Part shown: in pieces, positions 23,170-35,230 of the stretch
Position numbering within the stretch: position 1 is the first letter of the stretch
How the letters are laid out: every line of letters starts with the position of its first letter
DNA from: Hymenopus coronatus
Lineage: Eukaryota > Arthropoda > Insecta > Mantodea > Hymenopodidae
Reading direction: 5' to 3'
DNA: 64,000 bases
Assembly (NCBI GenBank): GCA_030762935.1
Contig: CM060900.1
Coordinates: 109,520,620 to 109,584,619 of the forward strand
Position numbers and translations under genes: made by a program
Notes under the pieces: model-generated
The model's database searches: none
Told to the model about the DNA's origin: nothing
Seen by the model: only the letters and a program-made list of their open reading frames with translations

Positions 23170-23720
23170 AGTGCCGGGCATTAAGATGGCTGTTTGGACG
23201 TTCTGCACCACCCCCATCGTCAATCCGAGGGTAGTACGAAGAAGTTTGCGATAGGATGTATCTGTTATCAAGAAGTTCACACGGGAAGGTCAATAACTGT
23301 AAACGAAGAAACGATAGAGTCCGTGAAGTTGTTATATAGAGCCCTAAAACAAATACGGAGAGCCAGTCAACAGTTGCAAATAATAAACAATGTGGCAGAT
23401 TGTACGGAAGCGAATGAAGTTATTCCCGTACAAACTGTAGCCTGATGACCCAACCTCTGCCTCTTTAGGCTAGCGTTTTCAAGAATTGTATGGTCATAGG
23501 TAAATGCCACAACATATGCACGAATAGGAACAAGACGCCGCTCCACATCGGTATACATGGTCACCTCAATCGAAACCTGTAAGGTAGATGGATTGGTCGT
23601 GCAACACCCGTAGACAACACCTTCTGCACATAGACACCCCATTCACCTGCCCTTACAAAGTGGTTTATTCCAGTGTTTCTCCACTATTTCTAATTGGCGG
23701 AATTGAGAAGGCATTTTACC
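23170..23720 (+). pseudogene. Mariner-like transposase relic (HTH region plus a trace of the C-terminal part)
   Basis: The frame from 23194 reads a helix-turn-helix region: TGRSITVNEETIESVK, then RRASQQLQI. After a one-base shift it continues KRMKLFPYKL, which is how the second helix-turn-helix of mariner-like transposases with this layout usually ends. Near 23590 the reading RWIGR-x-x-P followed by degraded proline-rich residues corresponds to the segment around the third catalytic residue. The central catalytic part between them is missing or unreadable. Several frameshifts and stops make it non-functional. The same WIGR...P segment is seen in the 14290-14605 relic. Confidence 0.6.
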
Positions 23721-24495
23721 GCAGTCGTCGAGAACATCATATCGTACACGTTATCTATATGTACAGTGAACCGCCACGATTGGTTTGTAAAACAGCCAAT
23801 TTCTCAAACATTAAAAAAAAAAAAAAAAAAAAAAATGTACTCGTTTCCCACCAGATAATAAATGAAAATCAGATGTTCAACACAAAAATTAAGACTTCCC
23901 TCCTTCAAATGGTGTTATGATATTTCTGCAAAGTATTTGTGAAATGTCCTTATGAAATCGTCCAATAATAATTTGTAGATATCCTGTATAAACCTTTATG
24001 CACAATTCAAGTAGATTGTCTAGTGATAGAAACTCTTATATGGAACAATTCAAATAACTTGGTGTAATATTGTGTGTAATACGTTCGCATCTGACACTGA
24101 CATATGTACAAGAATACAGACCTAGGGTACCACAGAAACCCGTGCTTTATTAGTATAAAACAAAATGTAAAGCTAGAACACAAGAATGCACTTTGTGAGA
24201 ATTTTGTGTACGTATGCATCTCTCTCAAATTGCAGGAGTTTTAGAGTTTGCAACAAACTTGACAAAAACGCGTCAAAATCCCTAACTAAAACAGTTTACT
24301 ACCTGCTACATGAGTAACATCACCCATTTCATTTGCAGAACATTCAGTTCTGTAGAATTTTCGATCTCATGTCTGGACGAAAAGAGAAATATTATCACCT
24401 CAAGATCATCACTGATATTATACTGCATTATCTAGTCCTATTATCACCAATTTCGCCTCCAATTTTGTCATATGTACTTTTTATGTTATTTCGGA
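23721..24495. other. Unassigned DNA with poly-A tract
   Basis: A 23-base A run at about 23813-23835 is the only regular feature. No gene is supported. Confidence 0.6.
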
Positions 24496-25081
24496 GTTTT
24501 TACTTTCTCTACTATGTATAATAAGTAAGGGAAGTATTGTAATCCACTAAAAATGTCGAGATTCCAATAGAAATATATACTTAAGGCTCCAAGCCGCAAT
24601 CCCTCCCAATATTTGTGTGTTCCCCCCCCCCCGCGTGTGTATGAGAGAGAGAGAGAGGGAGAGAGAGAGAGAATAGCACTACTAAAAACAAGGATGCGAC
24701 ACGAAGACTTTCAACTAATTACTCCCCTCCCACCCGAAACTATTTTTAAATGGGACATTTTTCGAAACTTTTGATTTTATAAAAAATTACTCCTACGATT
24801 TTCATTAAAATATATGTTTGAGATATTTTCATGACAAATTAAATGCATAACTTGCATTTTCTAGGAATAGCATCCCAAGTCCTCTTAATTCTGAATGAAT
24901 TTTGCATAATTGGTAAACCGTAAGAGACAAAACATTACAACACAAAAAGTAGATCTTATTAAAACATAACTGGTCAAATATTTCTTTTTTTGAGTTATCA
25001 ATTACTGATATAAACCTTATTGTTGATTTGAATTTTGGAATACTTAATATTTTTTTCAAATGAGAGTCATTCGTCTTCTCT

Positions 25082-25123
<42 letters not shown>

Positions 25124-25305
25124 CCATCAAAGAGAAGCGCCTTTCTAAGCCATCACATAACAATCCTCTCTTAAAAACTTGTTTCAGGGCTATCATTCCC
25201 TTATCTCTATTGTACCTTTAAGGGCATATGCAATAAGACAATTTCTGCAAATGTTTCACTTGATTAACATATTACAAAAAAGAATCTTAACTGTGTAGAT
25301 AACCA
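24496..25305 (-). repeat. Family A copy A18 with GA and TC tracts
   Basis: It opens TTTTTACTTTCTCTACTATGTA and follows the unit to the TTTCACTTGATTAACAT region. The usual ACACAC site is replaced by C-rich, GTGTGT and GA tracts (24625-24672). A TC tract (25078-25120) sits next to the region usually reading GGCCATGCAAAGAAACGG. The extreme start is missing. Confidence 0.88.
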
Positions 25306-26116
25306 ACCAAATTGCATATTTTCCGCCATAGAAACTTCTGAAATTCTGCTTGATTACTTACAAAACGTCATCAAATGCTTATTCGAAATCATAAATACAT
25401 TTTATGCAATCTTAGTATTTATAAACAGGTGTTGCTGTATTTAATTTCGTGCATGCTTGCCAATAACAATAATCAGGTATTCCTATAGCAATGACGTATT
25501 TGACAAGACCCACGTGATAGAGATGGCCAGGCTCGGAATTATCAAGCGACCCGTAAAATCTCTGTTGAATGTTGGTGTACTGAAAAAATTTGCTACGTGT
25601 TGTAAAAGTGGCAGATTTTGGTCATAAATGATCTAATTTTTGTTACTCAGCGATAGCACTTTAATTGGCGTTTTTCAATGTGTCGTAACATATAATTTGT
25701 TTGTTGATTAATGTAAACATTTAGTTATTCTGAGTGAATTTTGCGTGAGTAACTTTGGCGGTTCATAATGGCCACTTGCATTGTTTCTGGTGAGGGTTAC
25801 ATGATAATTATACGAACTATTAGTGAAATATTTGGAGTGATTGGTATTATATGATATTTGTGAGTAATTTATAAATTCGTCTTTAAAATGGAAAATGTGT
25901 CATTAACAACTCTTCATTCTTAACATAAATTAACATAACCTCAACACGAAGAATGATACAGGTATGTAGAACTGATAATAAAATCTTATTTTCTCCACTT
26001 GTAGGTGTGGTAAAATGAGTAGATGCTGTAGTTTGGCAGGATTGCTAATATAAAGAAGTTATTACACTTTATTCGTTGGTGTCCCAAATTCAAATGCTGA
26101 TCTGTTACTACCAATA
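25306..26116. other. Unassigned AT-rich DNA
   Basis: No recognised element or coding signal. Confidence 0.6.
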
Positions 26117-26942
26117 CTTTTAATTTCTGTACATAGTACATACATAGAAAAGGTATTGCATTCCACCCAAAAATTAGATACCAAGATTTCACTTGAAATT
26201 CACGTTATTGAATTTATTCCCCTGAATAAAAAATAGCATGTTTGAAAAAGGTCAATGTGCCTGTGAACACCATAACGCAAAACAAAACGTCGGTCAAATA
26301 CCAAATGTGATAACTAAATTCAGCATCTATCTAGGATGCGACACGAATATTTTCAAGAATATAACACCACACCAAACCACCATTTACATGGAAAATTTCC
26401 GAAAATGGTTCCAAAGTTTTTGTATTTTTAAGATATTTACATGACAAATACAATGAATATATCTTTAATTATCTGGGAATACCCTTAGAAGTCCTCTTCA
26501 TTCTAAATTAATTTTGCATAACTAGTAAACGCAATAAACAAAAAAATTACATTACAAAAAATGTAGATTTCGTCCAAACACAATTTTTGTCAAATATATT
26601 TTTGTTTTGGAGCTAACCATTTATGATATATTGCTTGTTATAAGTTTAAATATTCCTAAACCTATATTTTACTCATACAAGAAGTGTTTCATATTTTTCA
26701 TACTTGTCAAGCCAAAGGAACGGAACTTCAATGTTGTTATCACATAGAGACCGGCTTTTAAAATATTTGAATCGCTTTAGCTTATTGTATTTTCTATCCC
26801 TTTTGTGCATGAAATATAACGTAATAAAACCATTTCCGCTAACGTTATCTTGACAAGCATGAAGTATAAAAATAATCTTCTGTAAGAATAGTCTGCTGCA
26901 GCACAGGTAGAGAAAATTAAGTGAATTTAACGCATCAGAATT
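26117..26942 (-). repeat. Family A copy A19 (full length), tandem with A20
   Basis: Complete from the end palindrome (near 26125-26155) to ACGCATCAGAATTTT at 26930-26944. The start of this copy is fused to the end of A20: the junction on the minus strand reads AGAAAGTTAAAATTCTGATG. Confidence 0.93.
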
Positions 26943-27651
26943 TTAACTTTCTGTACCATATACAATGTTTCGAGTAGTCAGAGAAGGTATCGCATATTAC
27001 CCAAATATTAGATACAGAGATTTCTCTGAAAATGTATGTAGGGCAATAACTGAATAGAAATATTTTTAGAAAACAGTCCGTGTGTTAGCAGCATAGCTCC
27101 AAAACGAAAAGTCAGTGAAGTACCAAACTAGCCTCTGAAGCCCTTTTCACTCTGTATGAATTTTGCATAACTGATAGACGGTAAAAGGCAGACAAAATCT
27201 TGCTACACAAAAAATATAAACATCGTCAAATCACACAGCTTGTCATATTATTAATTATTAATTCATAGTAATATAATAATTATTATTATTATTATTATTA
27301 TTATTGGCGTTAACCATTTCAGAGATATTCCTTGCTATTTGTGTAAATATTTCATTGCTTTAACGTTTTTCAAACGGGAAAAGCTCATTCGCTTTTCTAT
27401 TGTTTTTACTCCTAGTCATACAAAATAGCCGAATTCCAATGCCCTCAGATAGCGACCAGTTTTTAAAAGATTTGACTCGCTTCAGCCTAGTGTGTCCCCT
27501 TATTTATCTTCTACTTACAAGGAACTAAGTAGTAAAACCATTTCTGCTAATTTTTATCTTGATTGTCAATATAGAAGAATAAGTTTTTGTTAGAAGTGTG
27601 TTGCAGAATAGGTAGAGAAGCTCATGGGTATGAAAGCATCAGTATTTTTTC
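26943..27651 (-). repeat. Family A copy A20, tandem with A19
   Basis: It begins ACTTTCTGTACCATATAC and ends GCATCAGTATTTTTTC. About 130 bases between the AAGTACCAAACT and AGCCTCTGAAG blocks are deleted. An ATT microsatellite (27277-27304) sits near the position where other copies have TGTTATATACATTTTTT. Confidence 0.9.
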
Positions 27652-27784
27652 AGGAAATTTCACGTGCTATGTTTTATGTACAGTAAATTAAAACATCTTA
27701 AAACCATTGCTTAGGCTACCACAATATAATGCTTAATGTAAATGCCTAATGCGAATATGTAGCTCAAAATGAGATAATGAAATA

Positions 27785-27817
<33 letters not shown>

Positions 27818-28179
27818 TGATAACAAAAAGAAGAAATGTTGAACGTATTTGTAAATTGATAATAATGATGTTTGTCATTACACTTGGTCCGAGAACCAAG
27901 ACAATCATCGTTAATTCGCCTCATTTCAAGGCAGCGCGCGCTGTGGCCTATGTTTCCTGAGCCTCTGGTATTGTTGTCGTGACTTACAAGCAGAAGTTGA
28001 AACCATTTTGGGATACTCTTTTCTCTGAGCAATGAAAATGCCACGACTTCTCTGCATTATTAAATTAACAATAATTAAAATCTGAATGTATAATTACGTA
28101 CCATGCTATGCTGATAATAATATGTTATATCACAGTCCACAACACCTGACCACTTCCTCCCCTGAAAGGGATACAGTCA
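27652..28179. other. Unassigned DNA with AAT microsatellite
   Basis: An AAT tract at 27792-27817 is the only feature I can name. Confidence 0.6.
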
Positions 28180-28510
28180 TGCAAGTGGCCGTCTTGAAAT
28201 TGAGAAACTGACTTATTTTTGGACGCTCTCTAACTGCTGCGGCTCTTAGCGTCCCTTTCTACATTGGGTGTGACCGACCGTTTAATTCTGCTCAGAGGCC
28301 TCTTTATCAATCTTGAGGTTCCTTTACCTGCCGTAAATCTATGACACGCGATCATCGGTTATACCTCCCTTCCGAAGGAAGCCATGCTTAAGTTTGTTTC
28401 TTTTCTTCTTTTTTTCATGCCCGAAAAAAACCCATTTGGTTTGAACCCGCGACCTTGGGAACCAGAGGTGAGCATGTTACCCCTAGACCACGGACGTCGA
28501 CTAAGGTTTA
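28180..28510 (-). mobile_element. tRNA-derived SINE, family S6, copy 2 (most complete)
   Basis: The minus strand has the full head: an A box (TGGTCTAGGGGTAACATG) and a B box (CGCGGGTTCAAACC), then the CTTCCTTCGGAAGGGAGG segment, CAAGATTGATAAAGAGGCC, an AATTAAACGGTCGGTCACACC-type segment, and the end CAGTTAGAGAGCGTCCAAAAATAAG. Other copies are at 12738, 45002, 48553 and 61028. Confidence 0.8.
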
Positions 28511-29308
28511 CTTCAACACGCCAGGTAAACATTGAAATGAAGGGAGAGAAGCTAACGTCTCGTACGTCATTGACAGTTGAAGACGCTACTAATGTCGAAG
28601 TATTTCAAGATTTATTTCCTACAATTGATAATGCTAAGATTGCATAAAATATTGATCCTCTCGTAGATAATTTTAATATGATACGTTTGCAAATTGTCGC
28701 ACGAAACATCTATGCATTCCAAAGGCATGATGGTAAGTAATTTTCACTAGGGCACCTTCTCACCGTGTTTTAGAACGCAACGAAGCCGATGTTGAGCCGA
28801 AAAAAATGATTATCCATTTTTCCTCATCAAGATTTCGTTTCTACAATAAGCAAGAAAGTAAAAGACCGTTGGATAACTTTACATAAACCGGTAGCCAGCC
28901 AATAAACAGTCATAACAAAACCAACTTCCCAAAACCGATTGATATTCCAGCTGGAAAGATGAGACCAGGTTAAATTGATAAGACTAAGAACTGGACACAA
29001 ATTTAACACACCGCTACAACGTTCTAGAGAGCAACCACCTGGATGTGATGTATGCAAATGTCTTCCAACAGTATAACCTATCATCGTAGGCGCTAAATAA
29101 CCCAACGTTTATGCAGTTAAAAGCTACCTACTAAGCATTTCATTGATGACCTATTGTGACTAACTTCTCCAGCTTTCCATTGTTCTAATTATCGTTACTT
29201 TTGCTCATTGCTGTGCAACTGAACAGAGAAGGGGCACAAAATGTATAGTAAAAAACAAACGGGAAGGGGAGGTTTGTGTTGTATACAAAGAGCACGCTAT
29301 TGAACGCT
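28511..29308. other. Unassigned DNA
   Basis: No recognised repeat. A 92-codon open frame on the minus strand (28827-29105) has no known motif and I do not call it a gene. Confidence 0.55.
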
Positions 29309-29560
29309 TCATGGTGCGCAACTTCCCATCCAATTCGCTTTCTGATTCCAAAATCGCGGATTCAAACTCGGCCCAAACCGATGGTTTTTAAATGTGTTTA
29401 AAACCGAAAGCCCCATATCAGATTTACTGGCATGTAAAACAAATCCTGCGGTACGAAACTCCTGCACACCAGCGGCATTAATAGCATCCTGGCAATTGTC
29501 AGTGTCGTTAACCAAATTTTTTTCTTCTTTTCCTTCACAATTGTAACATATATGGGAGGT
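29309..29560 (-). mobile_element. SINE-like dispersed repeat (single copy here)
   Basis: The minus strand holds TTTACATGCCAGTAAATCTG, GGGGCTTTCGG, ACATTTAAAAACCATCG and GGGCCGAGTTTGAATCCGCG, the last resembling a B box. The style is that of an insect retroposon, but there is no second copy in the window to define its ends. Confidence 0.45.
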
Positions 29561-29602
29561 CAGAACCAAAATAGAGATACAGATTGCTCGAAATCGATAA
29601 TA

Positions 29603-30698
29603 CGAGGGCTGCAAATAAAGTAGTGGCAACATTGATAGAACACATATTTATTGAACTCACAATTACAATTGCATTACATTCCTTTAATGTAGTCACCCGG
29701 AAAGTCCCTGACCTTTTGCCAAATGTACGGCAGCCGTTAGGTTCCGTTGGCAAGGCGGTCTCTGTTGATGACTGCGACGGAGCGCCCTACTGCGCGGACT
29801 ACAGATGCCACGTCAGGAAATCGGCGGCCTCGGAGGGGTTCCTTCAAATTCGGAAACAGGTCGAAGTCACAAGGACTCATGTCTGGTGAGTATGGAGGAT
29901 GTTCCAAAACCTCCCATTGCCACCGTTGCAGTAAGAGCTGGACATTGTTTGCGACATAACAACGTGCGTTGTCATACAACACTATGGGGTGATCGTCTCG
30001 CAATAAACGTGGATGTTTGCGCCGCATAGCCGGACGAAGATGTCGCTCCAGAAATCGGCAATAGTAGTCACTGTTGACGGTTTGTCCCTCAGGCACAGCT
30101 TGCGTAAGAATAACCCCCTCTTAGTCCTATGCCACAATTAGCATCAGCTTCACTCGACTGGGTTCCTGTCGAACTTTCTGCGGACGTGGTGAACCTGGGT
30201 GTCGCCATTCGTTCGACTGACGCTTCAATTTCGGCTCATAGGCTCGTGCCCACGTCTCATCAATGGCGACAATACGCTGCAGAAATGCGTCTCCTTCGTT
30301 GCGGTATCTGTGCAGGCAACGAGACTTGCGGAATGTACGGCCGACATGTGCGGTGCAAATCCGCAGTCTCAGTCCGACCTGCATGAAACGCCTTGACCCA
30401 TCGTGCAACCGTCCTGTACGGCAATGCATTCCCGCCACACGCTCCACGTAATCCTCGATAACATGCTGATGCATTTTTTCCACGGGCAACCTCGATTTTA
30501 ATCCACGAATGCTGACGGTGTACTTGACACTGTTCTCTTCAACGCTACACAGCAACAACACACTCTCAACTGGCAGCCCGACCAATGCACACCACACATC
30601 GACACTAGTCACCTGATCGCTCCCATATCCTATTGGCTCATACCCGCTCTCCTGTGAATATGGGGACCATGTTGCCATTACTTTCTTTACAACCCTCG
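29603..30698 (-). mobile_element. Mariner element with both terminal inverted repeats
   Basis: Inverted ends CGAGGGCTGCAAATAAAGTA (left) and CGAGGGTTGTAAAGAAAGTA (right, minus strand) match at about 28 of 32 positions. Each is bordered by TA (29601-29602 and 30699-30700), the normal mariner target duplication. At 1,096 bp the element is shorter than the usual 1.3 kb, because the N-terminal part of the transposase gene is missing. It is a dead copy. Confidence 0.92.
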
Positions 30699-30720
30699 TA
30701 TAACGTTTAAGTATCACCAC
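29737..30720 (-). pseudogene. Mariner transposase pseudogene (DD34D)
   Basis: One reading frame runs the whole length with two close stops (TAG at 30127-30129, TAA at 30121-30123) and a third at 29737-29739, before the usual GDYI-type ending. Catalytic residues are readable: DETW (first aspartate), YDNARCYVA (second aspartate), and SPDMSPCDFDLFP (third aspartate). Thirty-four residues separate the second and third aspartates, the mariner signature. The enzyme would cut and paste the element at TA sites. The first helix-turn-helix seems to be deleted. The upstream 60 or so codons in frame are untranslated leader and inverted repeat, not protein. It cannot make active transposase. Confidence 0.93.
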
Positions 30721-30889
30721 ATACGTATATTAAAAAATTGCTTAAGAAAAATGTGATAATGTATTACAGTTGAAACAGGTCAATAATGCTACCAACTGTA
30801 AGGTAAACGAGACTGTATCTTTTTAGGAAAGTTAGCAAACTATCAAAATGTTGCGCATAAGAGAGGTTGCAACCTATTTAATCTTTGAT

Positions 30890-31285
30890 ATTACCTATAT
30901 CTAAGCCCTAACAGTTCCTGGTTCGAAGAGCCGTCCCACCACTGGAGCTGCCCAGAGAGGACAATGAACGACCCTCCAAACACCCAGTCCTCTAGTGCCC
31001 ACAGGGAATACTCGCTCCTTGGAGCAAGCTTCCACGCCATCTGTCTGGCACCGTCATGTACCAAAAAACCCATAAGCACACCCGAAGTTTGAGAAGGAAA
31101 CAGAGTGAAAGGGAAATATGGAAAAGGGGATTGTTATAGACAGGAATTCAGCCCAACATATGCCTACCACAAGAAAAAACACGAAAAAAACCCTGGTTAA
31201 AAAGTGGGCAGTCGACGGGAATCGAACCAGAACCTCTCGAATTCGAGCCTCACACGCTACCGTGGAACCACACCGATCGGACATT
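30890..31285 (-). mobile_element. tRNA-derived SINE, family S7
   Basis: The minus strand has a tRNA-like head: GTGTGGTTCCACGGTAGC (A box region), then GAGAGGTTCTGGTTCGATTCC (B box), followed by about 300 bases of body containing GTGCCAGACAGATGGCGTGG and ending CTTAGATATAGG. There is only one copy in the window. Confidence 0.65.
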
Positions 31286-31738
31286 TAAAAATTAGTTACT
31301 GCAAAAGCAAATTGTAAAAAAAGTAACAAAAGCATCTCATTATCTAATTGTTGAACTAATATGTTCATGGAACATGAAATATCATTTATTATCAGGCCTC
31401 AAAAGATGACCTAAACGTTACTGAAAATTGCCTATGTAATGATATAATGATCTTAAATTCGTTAAATTTGTGAAAATAGGACACTAGGTTAAGAAAAACA
31501 AACAAGCCGAGTCATGCATTTAAGAACAAAATTATAAACAATCAGTCTCGAACTTGAAATATCACTCACCTGAAGAATATTCCTGGACATTGACAATCTA
31601 TTTATACTCCGATTGATCCAATGGGTTACATAGCTGAAGTAGGCAATGTCTACTGGCCAAAAGTCTTTCGTAAGATCAAAGTCGAATATTTCACCTAGCA
31701 CAACCTGAGTTGTCTCGTAAGAAACGTTCTTTTGCAGC

Positions 31739-31885
31739 ATATTTTACTTTCATTGCATGTACTATGTAAATACCTATGCAGTAGGTAGAGAAGGTGTAGT
31801 ATTCCACCCAAAATTTCCATGTCGTGATTTCAACGGAAATTTGTTTTCTAGTCCCTTGAGTCAAGATAGAAAAGAAAAGGTCCCC

Positions 31886-31922
<37 letters not shown>

Positions 31923-32630
31923 GCATAACTGAAAAACGAAAAGTCAAATGAATACCGCCAAACTTGGTATTTAAGTTTAATATCCTCAAAGGCTCTGACA
32001 TGGAAACTTCTTAGGAAAATCTCCGCACCCCACACTGCCCTCTACATGCAAAAGTTGTCGAAATTTTCGATTTATTAAAAATAGCTCATACAATTTTTAT
32101 TACATCACCGTATATTAAAAATATTTACATGGCAAATAAAATGTAATCTTCAATTTTTGGGAATAGCCTTTGAAATTCCTCTGCATTTGGAGACTGTTTC
32201 ATAACTGTAAACAATAAGTAGACAAAAATCTACTACACACCAAATGTAGATCTCAACACACACGATTTATGTCCTACACATTTTTGCTGTGGAGCTAATC
32301 GTTTCCCAGATATTCTTTTTATTGTTTTATATTTTAAAACAATTATACTTTTCCCAATGAGAAGTCAACCGTGTTTTATCCTGACCATCAAAGGGAGATG
32401 AATTTCAATAACAATAGCATTATGATAGCTTTTAAAACATTTGATTATTGCTTAACCTTACATATTCCCTTAGTTCCCTTCTATTTATAAGGAACTACGT
32501 AATAAGGTAATTCTGCTAATGTTTATCCTAATTAGCATGAAGTATATGGAAGAAAAATCTTTTGTAAGAAGTTTGTTTGCAGAATAGTTAGAGAAAGTCA
32601 TGAGAATGTAAACTATCAAATGTTTTAATT
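31739..32630 (-). repeat. Family A copy A21 (full length) with GT tract
   Basis: All blocks are present from TTTTACTTTCATTGC to GAGAAAGTCATGAGAATG...ATCAAATGTTTT. The ACACAC site is a pure GT tract on the plus strand (31886-31919). A22 follows in the same orientation after about 90 bases. Confidence 0.92.
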
Positions 32631-32722
32631 TTCTTGCTAATATCTTGATCAATTTCCCCTCACAATGTTCCAAATGTGTTCGACACTTTTGCAGCTTCTC
32701 GAGAACTGACTGTCTTCTCGTC

Positions 32723-32878
32723 CTTTTTTACCTTCTCTAGTACAGCACAATCTACATAGTAGATCTAGAAGGTATTGTATTCCACCCAAAAATTTTGTAG
32801 AGAGATTTCACCGGAGAAACGTGCTTTGAGGACTCCTGAATCCAAAGATCATTTTTAGAAAATAGTTCGTGTATGTGA

Positions 32879-32912
<34 letters not shown>

Positions 32913-33604
32913 TGTGGACAGCATAACAAACACGAAATGTCGGTTAATACTAAATTGGGTATTTAAGTTCAGTATCTTCCAAGGATGCGGCACTAAGATT
33001 CTCAGAAAAATCCTCTTATACCAAACTACACTTCTACATGAAAAATGTCTCGATTTTTTTTTTATTTTCTAAAAAAAATGGCAAACGATTTTGATTAAAA
33101 TGACGTTTATTAAATATATTTACATAGCAAATAAAATGTATAGGTACATCCTGAATTTAATGGGAATATCCCTCTCTGTCTTCCTCGTAAATTATTTTTT
33201 CAAAACTAGTAAATCGCATGAGATAGACAAAAGCTTACTAAATAAAAATAAAAGTAGACCTCAATCATTTCAGAGATATATTCTCCTGCTGTTGGTTTCA
33301 ATTTTAAAATACTTAAAACTTATACCGAATACTTTTATTTCTCTTGCTTTACTCCCGGTCTTTGAAAGATTATCTAATTTCATTGATAATTGCATAGCGA
33401 CAGCTTTAAAAACATTTGACTGTCGCTTTAGACTAGTATATTCTCTTATTTTCTTTCTACTTATACGGAACTAAGCAAAAAGAACATTTCTGGTAAGGTT
33501 TATCTTGACTAGCATTGTGTGGATAAAAGAATGATTTTTTGTAAGAATAGTTTGTTTGTACAACAGACAGAAAGCATCATATGAGTGGAACACATCAGAT
33601 TTTA
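32723..33604 (-). repeat. Family A copy A22 (full length) with GT tract
   Basis: Complete from TTTTTTACCTTCTCTAG to GGAACACATCAGATTTT. The GT tract (32879-32908) is in the same place as in A21. CCACCCAAAAATTTTG and CACCGGAGAAACGTG are well preserved. Confidence 0.92.
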
Positions 33605-34707
33605 TTCTACCCTCATTATCGTGTTGTGAGAATAGAGAAGTCACTGATTCATGCCACACGTTCCAAGTCAAAATCAACCAGTAAGTCCTGAAAAATTCTT
33701 ATTGCTGAAGCTGTCTTGCTGTCAAAAACGTCAATCACCGATTTTACTTCATCAAATTCCCAGAATACTGTATCAGGAACAAAGTCAGAATGATGCATCT
33801 AGAGGTATCATCATACAGACTATTACGTCACCTCATACTTACGGGACTAAGAGATCACTTTGCAATGTTATAAAAGCCTATTATGAAGAGCAAAATGCAA
33901 CGAAAGAATGAAACTATCCTAAAAATGACTACCAATCAATAAAATGCCGAAAAATGCAAAACGATGCAAAATAAAATTAAACCATTTTCGTTCATCTTGA
34001 AGTGAAACGTATTGAAATTACATTGCGCATTTTCCGTGATGCTTCAGGAAATGCATTTCCGAGCCCAATTAATTAGTATAGTTAAAATGTTATTAAATAC
34101 TAGAAAATATTGAGACTCAGTGCAAAGCACTACATTATTTTAACCTAGTACCATATTTTTTCATATATATTTTTGGATAAATATTTTGCAACGCTTATCC
34201 TAAACTGCATCCTTACTAAACATTTAATCAGGTTTCTATTGCAAAGATATAAATTTTTAGGAAATGCTCGATATAAAAGCCTATCAATTTTATCAAATTT
34301 CTGACTGGTCATTAAGTTTCTGACGAAAAAATTGCGTAAACAATTTGAAAATTATATTATTATTATTATTATTTGGAAATTTAACACGCCATTCAATGAA
34401 AAGTTATTTTATTGTTGCTACTGCATTTGTGTTGTCCGAAGTTTTCAGAGACTAAATGCTTAAACACCTAAACGAGGAAGGAATGAGTAGGTTTCATTTC
34501 AGAATATACTGCCAAAGAAATAGGTAGTAGTTTATCATTTACCCTATTAGTATCTGGGCATGATGGAGATGATTTAAGAAAATTAGAAAATCAGCAACAC
34601 TCGTTAATAGACCCAATGCAGCTTTCCAGCTTCATTGCATTTACACCACTCAAACTGTTATATTAACGGTGTGTAAATAAATCTCAGTTTATAATTACTT
34701 CGTTTTT
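33605..34707. other. Unassigned AT-rich DNA
   Basis: A short open frame at 33651-33911 has no motif. A small ATT run lies at 34357. Nothing else is recognised. Confidence 0.6.
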
Positions 34708-34870
34708 TCCATACTAGCCGTGTGTCAGACAGGAGTTGGATGGGTTCATATCCCGGCCATGCATTGAATTTTTCAGTTTGACTCAATACAACTCCTGTCC
34801 TACACAGAGCTAGTGTACAAACAACGACCAACACTAATTGATTTAATAGTTGGCTTAACTATGATGCCCG
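34708..34870 (+). mobile_element. tRNA-derived SINE, family S8, copy 1
   Basis: A degraded head contains GGATGGGTTCATATCCCGGCC (B box region), then CATTGAATTTTTCAGT, which is shared with the copy 370 bases downstream. Confidence 0.6.
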
Positions 34871-35079
34871 GGACTTACGACATTTTAAATCGCCATTGAG
34901 ATACGTCATCTAAAATAAATTGAGGTCAATAGTAAAATAATTTCATCGATTTATCTTACGATAACTTAAATTCACTTCATTTATGTATTTATAAAAGCAA
35001 TTCTTGTAGTTTACAAAAAAAAAAAAAAGAAAAAGAAAAAAAAACATGCGAGACATTTGAGGAAAATAATGCCATGTTG

Positions 35080-35230
35080 CCATGGTAGCTCAGTAGTCAG
35101 AGCAACCGGCTAGAGACCGGGAGATCCGTGATTCAAATTCCGGATAAGGCACGGAATTTTTCAGTCGTAACCTCACTATCCAAATCTCAATTATTTACTA
35201 TATAAATGTTAACATTATTGTCACGATAAA
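35080..35230 (+). mobile_element. tRNA-derived SINE, family S8, copy 2
   Basis: The head is clear: A box TAGCTCAGTAGTCAGAGC, stem ACCGGCTAGAGACCGG, B box GTGATTCAAATTCC, then GCACGGAATTTTTCAGT. The head could fold as a tRNA (35090-35153), but the B box is imperfect and the trailing sequence is shared with copy 1, so I prefer a SINE. Confidence 0.7.

Noticed and set aside
35090..35153. A tRNA gene
   Set aside because: The boxes are plausible but the B box departs from the standard and the downstream CGGAATTTTTCAGT is shared with the second S8 copy, so a SINE fits better.
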